This document shows positions 15,898-26,891 of a stretch of 64,000 bases of DNA, piece by piece. The translations under genes and the position numbers were made by a program. The notes beneath the pieces are model-generated. The model made no database searches. It saw nothing but the letters and a program-made list of their open reading frames with translations, and was not told where the DNA came from. Positions within the stretch are counted from its first letter, which is position 1. Each line of letters begins with the position of its first letter. Source of the DNA: Megalonaias nervosa (taxonomy: Eukaryota > Mollusca > Bivalvia > Unionida > Unionidae); NCBI GenBank assembly GCA_016617855.1, contig JAECUM010031594.1:1-64000 (forward strand). The letters run 5' to 3'.

Positions 15898-18001
15898 AGA
15901 AATAAACTTATATCGAAGTGATAAAGAAATTGCATACATGTTTTTATTCTACACGTACCTCACTGGACTCTTCACAGTTCATTTTTTTCCAAACTTGGTA
16001 TAAATTGGTCATCGTTTTACACAAATATTAATATTTTTAACTGCAGATATTTTGTGTATTTTCAAAAGTCTGCAGTGCTTAACCCAACATCGGTATGAAC
16101 ACATGTACGCGCCAAGACAAAACAGTGGAGACTGGTTTCTGCTTCCTGTTTTGTTTCGAATTTCTACTTGTTGCTTTATATGCGAAGTTCTGGGCAAATT
16201 GATTACAAAAAAAAACACATGGTTTGGAGTTACAGTGGCGCAAATGGTCGTATCCACATAATATCTGTCTTTGACTTCTCGGTTTCTTCTTTTAACTGAT
16301 ATGTGCCTGATAATTCGCTATGATCATGGTTTGTGATACTTGACATACAAGCTTCGTTTGAATGTGTCAAATCAATTGATTTATTTGCTCTTTTGTTTTA
16401 CTGAAACGATCAAATTCGACATACCTATCTTCTAGTTAAATCCCAGACGTTGTTAACATAATGATTATATGAAACATTTCTTACGAAATTAAAAGTTCAT
16501 CATGAATATTTGAACATTGTTGGCAAAATTAATTGGAGCTACAAACGAATTGTTAGTACCCATGCTGATCCATTGCATCAGCGGCCTATCCCACCCACTG
16601 TGGCAATGAGGGTGGCATGCATTAACCATGGCCACCTTTAAGTTGCATTTGCTCTGAACTCTACCGTTTGCGGGTATGGCATGGGTGTGTATTGGTTTGC
16701 TTTACTGTGTGGATATTGATGGTTCTGCTAACACTTTCCATTCACGTGTCACACCTGCAATACATACGTGGAAAACATTGAACCCACAACTACTGTGATG
16801 TAAGTATAGTATTGGGCCTAATGTAGCGTGAAAACTGTGACGGATTCCAGTTCGTAGATAAACTACTATTCACGTTACACCACATGAGCATAGTGCGACC
16901 TCAAATATAACGGTGTACTCTTATATGGCTCATATGAACATCAGCCTGTGAGGGACCACTATCTATCGTTGTAGCATACGCGGCAAAATTCCGTTCTTTG
17001 CAGACGGAACCATTCGGTGCAATCGTACCTAATCCCTTTCACAAGCTAGAACTATGACCCCCACAGTAAGAAACATTTTACATAAGATGGAGTATGGAGA
17101 ATCTGAAGAATAGATTAAGTACACTATAAAGTGAGACATTTTTTATTGCCAGTAAACAAAATCTGAGCCGTTTAATGCAAGTTTATACTATCAAGCTAAA
17201 AGAGATAATAAGGACAACTGAAGAACTACCTAATTGCTTAATACTCCGGTCTGACTGGATAGTTTGGTCCAAATTTTTAAAGTAGAAGGCATGGGCCTAA
17301 TTATCATAGGCATAGCGTGTTCTAAATTCACAAATAACCTAAATCTGTAATGTGGTTTACATTTACTTTGAATTAGGCTTGAAAATGGGTTGGCTTGTTT
17401 GGTGACTGCCTGTCACAGTTAGACTAGCATTGGAGATCAAATACGTAACTTGGGCTGCAAATGAACAGCCGACTTGGTTACGTATTTACGTATGTCTGCA
17501 ACAGAGGTAAATATCTAAAAATCGAGATGCTTGAGGGGTGAAAAGAAGTATGCAGATTTGTTATATTACTTGTGAACTTTAATCATGCAAAACGCACATA
17601 TTGATTCTTTTAGCCACCTTGCCACAGGAAAATATTCAAAATAGTTCTTTGCTGTCAAAAATGAATGTAAAACGAAGGGTTGGTGGTAGTGTCGATTCAG
17701 TATAAAAGCCACCAGTTGTATAATGAATTAACCTGTATATCTCAATCAAAATCTTACTAGCATGCTTTCTAAAAAAATCATTAGTTAGTTTTTATTTGCA
17801 TCTTTAATGTAAAATTCATTTTTGCAATAGGTCATTGACGGATGAAAATTTACCAAAACAACTATCCTGTGAGACCTCGATGTAACGTTAATGGGAAATT
17901 ATAAGCACAGTATGTTCATGCTGCGGATGCAAACGTGCATGATAGAACTGGGATACTTCATAAAAAGGGTGTATTAGTAGAAACAAACAGACGTTTTGTA
18001 G
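15898..18001. other. Unique DNA, nothing recognised
   Basis: No repeat, RNA gene or coding signature that I can support. GC content is mixed around 16560-17060 without a long reading frame. Confidence 0.5.
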
Positions 18002-18185
18002 AACCACCCATGATGTGAGTAGATGTATCACAAGGCGGCATATTATAAAGGCCTGAACTTCAACCCACTCATGCAGTGCGTATACGTATCACACACATCG
18101 GCATATTATACTGACCTGTTCTAGAACCCAACCATGCAGTGATCATGTGTATCGCATGACGGTATATTATAAGGGATTGATCGCC
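18002..18185. repeat. ~60-bp tandem repeat, 3 copies
   Basis: Units start AACCCA at 18002, 18062 and 18125. They share CATGCAGTG, GTATCACA, GGCATATTATA and a CCTG.. segment. Divergence between copies is considerable. Confidence 0.75.
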
Positions 18186-18303
18186 ATCAGCAGCAATAAT
18201 GTTTCGGTTTATGTTGTTATCCTCAAGCTACATGCTTTCTTCTGGCATGAAACTGTTCTTAAAGCCAACATTTAAGAAGGAACTCATTTCAGAATATTAT
18301 GAT

Positions 18304-18982
18304 TCTTGATACGTGATAAGAATGCTCTTGATAGGTAGAAAGAATGCTCTTCATACGCAGTAAGAGTGCTCTTGATATGCAATAAGAATGTGTTTGATGC
18401 GTGGTAAGAATGCTCTTCATACGCAGTAAGAGTGCTCTTGATATGCAATAAGAATGTGTTTGATGCGTGGTAAGAATGCTCTTCATACGCAGTAAGAGTG
18501 CTCTTGATATGCAATAAGAATGTGTTTGATGCGTGGTAAGAATGCTCTTCATACGCAGTAAGAGTGCTCTTGATATTCAATAAGAATGTGTTTGATGCGT
18601 GGTAAGAATGCTCTTCATACGCAGTAAGAGTGCTCTTGATATGCAATAAGAATGTGTTTGATGCGTGGTAAGAATGCTCTTCATACGCAGTAAGAATACC
18701 TTTAATACGTTGTAAGAATGTTCTTGATACGTGATAAGAATGTTCTTGATACGTAGAAAGAATGCTCTTGAATCGCAGTAAGAATGCTATTGATACGCAG
18801 TAAGAATGATTTTGATACGTGATAAGAATGTTTTTGACACGTAGAAAGAATGATCTTGATACGTAGTAAGAATGCCTTTGATACTCAGTAAGAATGATTT
18901 TGATACGTGATAAAATGTTCTTGATACGTTAAAGAATCCCTTTGATACGCATTAAGAATGCCTTGGTACGTATTAAGAATGC
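18304..18982. repeat. 22-bp minisatellite with 66-bp higher-order core
   Basis: The base unit is about TTGATACGTGATAAGAATGC plus TC (22 bases). Between 18350 and 18679 five copies of a 66-bp trimer repeat almost exactly, starting at 18350, 18416, 18482, 18548 and 18614. Each trimer holds three distinct 22-bp variants (with TACGCAGTAAGAGTG, TATGCAATAAGAATG and TGCGTGGTAAGAATG). Flanking single 22-bp units on both sides are more diverged. Because 66 is a multiple of three, the minus strand stays open over 120 codons with a 22-residue repeat. I see no evidence that it is translated. Confidence 0.95.
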
Positions 18983-19585
18983 TTACTACATAAAACTGCA
19001 AATCATTCAAGTCCAGGAAACGAATTTATCAAAGAAGATTCCATGTAGCTCCATCCATTCTCTGAAGTTTCCAACAACTGAATTTTAGCGGAATACAATT
19101 TAATATTTTATTTGTTTAACACAAAATAATCATGTTTGATTTAAATACCTCTGAGCTTGATCTTTAAGTTCAAAAAGCTGGAATTCCAGCACAATGAAGC
19201 TACTTTTTTTTTTCTCAACAATGTTGCAGTAGTTTCGGGGTTTTGTGGATACTCCGAACCCCTGATGTATAGATACTAGTACAGTAATTTGTACTTGAAA
19301 ATAACAGGTTGTCTTTCCAAATGCAATAAGATTTAGGGACAAGAAAATATCCATGAAAATATACGAGTTTAGACTGCTTTGAATGTTTTTGTTTTGTTGA
19401 ATACCAACCAGCTACCTTATTTATTCTAATGATGATACTGGAAAGAAGGATCGAACTTGTATATCTGAGAGAAATAAGGCAAAAGGGCTTATTTTCGGAT
19501 ATAGCCTTGTCATGTGAGGATAAAATCGTCGAAAACTTAGTGCCGCAATCCGCACATCACTATCCATTACAATAGGCAATACTTG

Positions 19586-19648
<63 letters not shown>

Positions 19649-20102
19649 AATCGCCTTATATACCTCTCATATGAAAAATCCTTACAAAATATAAAATAAA
19701 ACAAAAAATATGTCTAAAAATTCAAAGTGCATAGCACTTTTTATTTCAAGTCAAAATCAGGCAGTTTCCAGTCCGTAGTCAGGAAAGCACAAAAAGAACA
19801 TGTCGTTGCTTTTCTACCTAATTCACTGGCAGAAAGTCACGAGCTTGTTCTGACTCCACGGCAAAAAGTAGCGATCGCGGATCAAGGAATCGAGTGTTCT
19901 GGAGAATATTTATTTTAACTTTGAACCTATCGTTACTCTTACAGATCAAATGCCTTGTGTTTTTATCGCACTGTATCATGATCCTGGCTATTGACATTTA
20001 CATCAAACTGGTTTTGTTGACATATTTCAACGATAGTCTCAAGTTGTTACTATTCAAAAATTGTCTTTGCTCCTCGAGACATTCATGTTGCTACGCACAT
20101 CA
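18983..20102. other. Unique DNA with an (AG)n run
   Basis: An AG dinucleotide run occupies about 19587-19645. Nothing else was recognised. Confidence 0.55.
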
Positions 20103-20308
20103 TATCAACATTGCTGATTATTGAATCTGATATTGCCATGCAGTTGATATCAACAGTGCTGATTACTGAATTTGATGTTGCTATGTTGCTGATATCAACA
20201 TTGCTGATTACTGAATTTGATGTTCCCATGCGGTTGATATCAACATTGCTGATTACTGAATTTGATGTTGCCATGCGGTTGATATCAACATTGCTGAATA
20301 CTGAATAC
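20103..20308. repeat. 45-bp tandem repeat, 4.6 copies
   Basis: Units start TATCAACATTGCTGATTACT at 20103, 20148, 20193, 20238 and 20283, an exact 45-base period with the last copy partial. Both strands stay open because 45 is a multiple of three, giving 15-residue repeats. Confidence 0.95.
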
Positions 20309-20904
20309 TTTGTTGGCGGTTATTATTTGCCCAAAATATTCACTTGGAATTTATTTGAAATTAATCTGATCGCAAGTAATAAAAATTAGGTCACATAAAT
20401 ATGTTCGTATATAGAGCTGAAACAAATACGAAATGCGTCTATTCGAATATCTGTTCAATGTATTGTAATATGATTCGAATATTCGTGTATGTTAATAAAA
20501 TTATCAATGTCATTCTCTTTTCTTCGTCTGCTTGTCATTTATTGACACTCCACTCCCAGCCAAGCGTACTCCACTCCCAGCCAAGCCGTTATAAAAATCA
20601 GTTAAATGCGGATATGATGTACAAAACAAAATTCTTTGGAATCTGATTTGATCACAATCAAAGCACGCGTATATATGACCTAAATGATTGATCAAATTTG
20701 AATACTTTGATTGCAGATCTCTATACTTTGTTATATTAGCATATGCTTGACGTGTCCGACAGGAATCGGGATTTCTTCTACCCACTATAAAATGGCCAAA
20801 ATGGACATTGGAGTCTTGCACTACGTCATAAGCAAATCGTATTCAGACATTTTAAATATCTATGGTGATTGCCTCATTTTATTCATACGAGATACAATGC
20901 AGTA
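20309..20904. other. Unique DNA, nothing recognised
   Basis: A short direct repeat ACTCCACTCCCAGCCAAGC occurs twice near 20547-20584. No coding or mobile-element signal was seen. Confidence 0.5.
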
Positions 20905-21106
20905 GGTGTGACTTTGCCCTTGACTTGTGTAAACAGTGTAATGTAACCTACCATATACATGTAATGTGAATTTGCCTTGTGACTTGTGTAAACAATATAA
21001 TGTAACCTTCTGCCATATTCATGTACTTATGAATTTGCCTTGTGACGTTTGTAAACAGTATGATGTAACCTTCTACCATGTTCATGTACTTGTGAATTTT
21101 CCCAAT
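20905..21106. repeat. ~64-bp tandem repeat, 3 copies
   Basis: Copies share TTGCCTTGTGACTTGTGTAA, ATAATGTAACCTTC and CATGTACTTGTGAATTT. They begin near 20913, 20971 and 21035. The first is shorter by about six bases. Confidence 0.88.
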
Positions 21107-21785
21107 AAACAGTTAAGTCCTTTTCAAAAAGACATAGGAAAGAAAAGTAAGATATCTCTGTACAAATGGGAACATAGGCTGATAGTTATGGCATTGAAGG
21201 AATGCACAGCAAATACAGAGAGCAGCAAGTTTTATTGTAACAGTAATACAAGTGATTCTATTTCAAAAGTCGTGTCAACTGGCACACGTTGATACGCTGA
21301 CATCTCCATTTCTACCTTTTAAGAAAATAAAGAAAAGGCTAGTGTCAGATTATCTTGGTAATTCCATTACTGTGTAATGACTTCAAAACTTGAACAAAAG
21401 ACAAAATGGGGAAACATAGTGGAGGTAACTTTCCGAGGTACTAATATTAGGGGCTGGGGTGTTAATCGTTTGAGGGATTGACTACAGCTGCGTCTGACAG
21501 AATGAATGCATGTCAACAGTCCATACATGTTTCTCGTTACTGGTATTTACATGCTTTGTGTTGACTTTAATATGGCCGTACTATGTTCTTCATCAACTTG
21601 CCTTATTATTACACGTTATCTTTTAAAGTGCATAACGAATATAAACGGCGATGTTGTCAGCAATGTGCCTATTCAGAATTTTAACATTGTGATTACCTTG
21701 TGAGTCAGAGTTTGAATTTCAGGTGATTAAACAGGTCTGAAGTTGTCCCCTGCAAACAAATTAATTCAGCGTCACATAGTTCCGA

Positions 21786-21821
<36 letters not shown>

Positions 21822-23649
21822 CGTCGTCGGTCTATACAAAAGCTATACTATTTCGAATGTTTGGATATTCGTTTCAGTTCAAATCTAACAAGTCGGTGAC
21901 GAAAGTCTGGTTAGCTTCCTCGATAGCGAGTATACACAACAGGAAGAAATAACCCTAATGTTATTGAAGAAAGAAAATAAAGTCCGCTAGGTGGCACTCA
22001 GGCTTTGTTCTCTGGCTGAAAACCCTCTTTAATATCATGCGTGAGACCTGCTGAAGCCTTAGCTTAAAACTTGCTCTGTAATTTTACTTAGTATGCATAT
22101 ATATTAAATATCCTATATTCGCTTTTGTAACCATTGGAATCTTACGCGCGTTAAGAATTGTTGCGGTTTTTGTGTATTCGGGATCTGTGACATAAATATA
22201 ATATAACACATATTGAAAACTGGTTAAGACATTCAAAGACCGATTGGAGTAAGCCGAAACTGACTTGGAAATCAACTAAACTCAGAGAAAGAATCTGGAA
22301 CATTGAAAAGTATAACTACTAACATGGCATATCATTTTACAAAAATTTACGATTCAAAATAATAGGGTGAGCACAGTTAATTAAAAGTACGAAATTATTT
22401 ATCTCCACGAATCTCTCTAACCTAGTCTTCAAAGTTAAAAAAAAAATAGTTCACACTAAAACAATTAATGTTGCAAATATTGCAAAACATATGTTCCTAC
22501 ATTGGTTATAAAACCCAGCACCCTCACCCCTACCCCAATTCAAAATGTCCTCAACAAATCATCTCATTTGTAAGAGCAAATTCAATAAAATTAGATCCTC
22601 ATATCATGGCCAAACGACCCTGTATACAAACGTTTTGACAGATGGAGACAAGATTGCAGATGCCGTCGCAGCATCATTTCATGGCTGCTACCGTATAAAG
22701 CCTCCTTAACAACCATACACAAATCATTGTATTATGTCAAAACCTCTAAAAATGTAATCATCTTTTCTGGTTTCCTTTCCGCACTGAAACCTTGCAAAGT
22801 CTTAAATTTGACAAATTATTATTATTCCAAATCGATTTATTCATACAGTCCGTGAAAAAAAAAATATTGTATGCTGTTCACAGACGAGAAGGGTAGTGAA
22901 TGTGCATATAAAGTATCCAAAGCTGCCCTGCAGTCACCCGCCTGCGAATGGACTATTCCATATCTTTGCTTCACATATTATGCAAATCGTCTTGTTCTAC
23001 ATACTACGGAAAATATATGGCACGAAAATTCCACAAATAAGCATCGAAACAATAAACACATCATTGGAGAGAGTAACCTCTATCATACAGAACAAATGGT
23101 AGAGATGATAGGGTATTCCATCTGTCTGTAGAGCACACATACATAGATCACGCATTCCTACTGAAGAGAGAACCACCACCATATTGACAGTATCCACTGA
23201 CAGTCGAGTGCATCGAAGAACGTTCTGTGAGACAGACGTTTTTTGTGATCTCAATTAAGAGACTCTATGATAATGTGCCACCAGAATAAATATCTTGAGC
23301 GTTTTTTTGAAAGGGTTAAACTTCGTTCAGTTTTTTATTTTAAATTCTTTATATTTATATTTGTATGTTTTGTCTTATAGTACTTCATGTTTACGTTTTT
23401 TTGGAAAAGTTTATCTTTCTAAGCTTTCTATGTAATTCTTCATATTGAATTTTTAGAACTTTACCTTTAATCGGCACCATACAGCCACTGTTGTGCTTAC
23501 ATGCCGTTAAACATACATACATACATAGATACATACATACATATAAAATAGTTCCAGATTGATTATCGTACACTAAAGAAATATACTTCCGCAAATGGAA
23601 AGTATTTCTAGTAGTTTATTTCATGTCTTCTGACACGGGTCATAAATTT
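21107..23649. other. Unique DNA with short microsatellites
   Basis: It contains an (ATT)n run at about 21790-21822 and a (CATA)n patch near 23508-23541. No gene was recognised. The 108-codon frame at 20966-21292 begins in the 64-bp array and has no known domain. Confidence 0.5.
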
Positions 23650-23912
23650 GAATGATACTAAATGATAAAAATACGACATTTGAACAGAACAATGAAGCAG
23701 ACGATATTCGAACAGAATGATGAATCATACAACATTGGAAATGAACGATGAAGCAGACGGCAGTGGAATTGAATGATGAAGCATACAACGATATTGGAAC
23801 GGAATGATAAAGCAGACGACATTGGAACTGAACGATGAAGCAGGCTACATTGGGACTGAATGATGAAGCAGACGGCAGTGGAATTGAATAATGAAGCATA
23901 CGACATTGGGAA
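23650..23912. repeat. ~30-bp minisatellite, about 9 copies
   Basis: Units are of the type GAATGATGAAGCAGACGACA then TTGGAACT. GATGAAGCA or a one-base variant recurs every 26-33 bases. Copies differ by CAGACGACATT versus CATACAACATT versus CAGACGGCAGT. Confidence 0.9.
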
Positions 23913-25089
23913 ATATAGTGGTTATGAGTTCTGAACGAGAAGCCATACGTCGAACGTTGCAAACCTACAAATCAAATACGCGATTTATCTGAATGTGTTA
24001 ATTCACTAAAACTTATAATGCCCGAATCTCACAAAAAAGGGGTTAGTTTTTACAGAACCTTTATTTCCCCTGTTCTAATTCATTCTTGTAACAATATTTC
24101 AAAATGAGAAAGAGTGATGTTTTTTATAATTTTGACAGGCGCCTATCTGATTTCGACGCTTAGTGTATGAATGCCAAAGTAATATCATATCCATGTATCA
24201 CTGATATGTAAAAGGCAAAGATTAAGAGAAATGGGCACAGATTCTGACATGTGTACTGATTGAAATATATTGCCTTACTGACTGGCCACTTCTCGAAGTT
24301 GAAGAGGAGGAATTCACAAGAATAATTACAATATTACGTTGCTATATGTGGATTCCTGCAAGTATTTCCCAGCAGTACTTGGTTCACATTTAAAATCTTA
24401 CATAAGAAGTCTGAATTTGTTTGATCCCATACCAAAATATAATCATCTTTCTTCGAGTATATGTATAGAAAAGTAGTGCAAGTGGGCGTATTCTATTAGT
24501 TGTTCAATTGTAAAAGCCATCTCAACCGGAGAAAAGTATTATCTCACTCACTTTCTTTGCTACAAAGATTTCACGAAAACTGCAGATTAATCGTTTAAAC
24601 ATTGTTAGTCCAATCTTAGCGGTCATCCGGTTTATATTAAGAAGACCGAAACAACGTGAAAGAGGTCTATCGAATGACACCATTGTCATGACATAATGAT
24701 CACACATCTGAGACTGAATGTACGAGTTCTTCACAAGGTGAAGAACTATTGCCTTTTGTAGCAAAATATAGAGGCTTATTGAATCATTGAATCTAGCAAA
24801 CATACGTGTAGTTTATGTAGACTGTAATCTTGGAGGAATCTTTATTAATATTCAAACTGGTTTGATTTGTTTTAAAACAATTTGGAGAATTTTATATACA
24901 AACAACGTTTGGAAAGTCCTGAAACAGGGTTGAAATAGCCTCAAACAACCAAGACGTCTTTATCCCATTATTCAATGAACTCTTAATCTACCTTCATCTT
25001 CCTTGATTGTTTCAGGTGCTGTCTGAGGGTGGACAGGGGGTAAAGTCAGGGGACTAGGATGGAGAGGTAGTAGTTACTTACCGATAGTC
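23913..25089. other. Unique DNA, nothing recognised
   Basis: No domain-bearing frame or repeat identified. Confidence 0.5.
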
Positions 25090-25094
25090 CTTTT

Positions 25095-25600
25095 TAGAAT
25101 TTCTTTACGACGGCTGACTTATGTACAGTGATGGTGAGGTGGTGGAGGGGCGGTTGTCATGTTTGTTTGGGGTTTTTTTATTCCACGTATGCCTGTGTTT
25201 GGACAGAGTACGTACCAGTACCTGATGACTTCTGCTAAGACTTTGTGCATAAAATTTCCTTGTTACACTGGTCTTCTCTTTTGTATGAACTTGGCACACC
25301 GTACTGCTACTGCCATCGACGTGTACTAAGAGATTTTGTGTGTCAAATATCGCTGTTACATGGGTCTTATCTGGTTTATGAACCTGGCACACCGGACTGC
25401 TCCGGTAAAACATATTATTACAAAACTTTTTCTGGCAGTCTTGTTACTTAGGGCAATTTTTGGTGCGGCACCCTTTGGACTGACCCAATCCTCGTTTTTA
25501 GATTTTGTTGCCGGCTCATAGAAGTGTATCCATGTTTCGTCACCTAATAAGTTTTTTTATTTCCCTTCTTTAGCACAATTTACAGTAGCGCACATTGCGT
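25095..25600 (-). pseudogene. Decayed mariner-like transposase
   Basis: Translating the minus strand in pieces gives DETWIHFYEP (first catalytic D, codons at 25541-25530), then TKSKNEDWVSPKG, a segment with PVCQVH..DKTHVTAIF, and HDN (25161-25153), which fits the second catalytic D of HDNAPAH. HKSAVVKKF follows after a small insertion. This order is that of Tc1/mariner D,D34D transposases, which cut and paste at TA sites. The frame shifts several times and stops occur. A roughly 78-bp segment is duplicated in direct orientation at a 93-base offset (25231-25308 and 25324-25401). Faint coding traces extend upstream toward about 25900. Terminal inverted repeats were not located. Confidence 0.72.
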
Positions 25601-26177
25601 CACTAGTCAAAATATAGTGTTTCGATCAGGCACAAATCTTTCTGTTCTGTAGAGGATGACACGTTCATGCTCTATTCGTCTGCTGTCTTCATCTACAACA
25701 CAACTATAATGTTTTTCTTGGACAATTTTACATGCTTCCTCCTTTCACAGGGTCATGGTCTAACACTTTCTCTACTCTCAGCAAAACTACTGGTCCATCT
25801 ACAGATCGTTGGTCAAGAAAGCACCCGAGTCACATGACCTATTTTCAAGTCCTTATAAACATCCAGTGCTGAGCATTCTACTTTTCAGCGAATTTTTACA
25901 TGCGCTCGGTGTTTTCAAATTATATATTCCTGCATTGTAGCCATGCGTTTTGTTAGTATGACTAAAGTGCATAATTCTCCAAGCTCATTTGCAAGGCGTT
26001 TCGGAGAAACAAAATAAATACCAATGGTTTCACAAATGACTGAGCTTTCTAGCACTGTATAATACATGATTTATAAATATATATATTTTATTTCTGGTCG
26101 CAGTACTTCTGAAATGTCCTTCATATATCTACCTAGTTGGTCAGAAACTTGATTTTTGACGACGTGCTGCAGAACTT

Positions 26178-26212
26178 GGGGTTGGTGGTTGGGGGTTGGG
26201 GGGTTGGGGGGG
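26178..26212 (+). other. G-quadruplex-prone tract
   Basis: Four or more runs of at least four G separated by short TT-containing spacers (GGGG, GGGGG, GGGGGG, GGGGGGG). The pattern meets the usual intramolecular G4 rule. No gene lies next to it. Confidence 0.6.
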
Positions 26213-26891
26213 CAGTGTCCTACTAAAGTTATAATACGAAACAAGTGTCATCACTACGAGGAATAGACTTACCACTGTGGAGTTCCGGGTCTACCGATTA
26301 CATTGCATTTGTAGGTATGTTCATTTTTAGGAATTGTTCAGCGAGGAGAGGCAATTATTCTTAGACTCGGGAAGTTCCTTGACACTGTGTGGCTGGAACA
26401 TCATAGCTGTTCGATTACAAGCATCTGTTGATTTAACCAATTCCGAAACAACAATCCTTGATTTGCATTTTGTTTCAGATTTAGAATTAGTGTGAATAGC
26501 AATTACACCTTCTTGTCAGATTTTCGCAGCCGAAGACTGAAAATAAAGCGTTTTGTGTAAAGGTTCCTGGCATATTAGGGTAATCATAAGAATTAACTTC
26601 TGCCAAATCAGCTGCAAAAATATTTCAAACTTGTTGATTGGCAAAACTCACAAGGTACCATTTTACACAGTTCTGAAAAGTACTTAACTATCAGTTCCTT
26701 CGCTGATATCGCATCCGCAATGAAATCATATCAGAGCAGAGTTATTGCCTATTTGAGATAATGGAATATGACAAAGCATTTCTTTATTACCGACATATCC
26801 TGTAAACGGATCCATTGTATATTTAGGCAAAGACGCGGTTGACAGTGCGTCAATGATGACGCATTGCTAAGTTGAACTTGCTCTAATAAAG
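26213..26891. other. Unique DNA 5' of the LINE
   Basis: The only notable item is an inverted repeat TGCGTCA-ATGA-TGACGCA at 26846-26863, about 40 bases before the LINE reading frame. No other feature was seen. Confidence 0.5.

Noticed and set aside
18284..18646. 120-codon minus-strand frame with a 22-residue repeat
   Set aside because: The period is 66 bases, so the frame stays open by arithmetic. There is no start context or flanking coding signal.
18002..18982. CRISPR-like regular repeats
   Set aside because: Units are contiguous with no unique spacers, and all context is eukaryotic.
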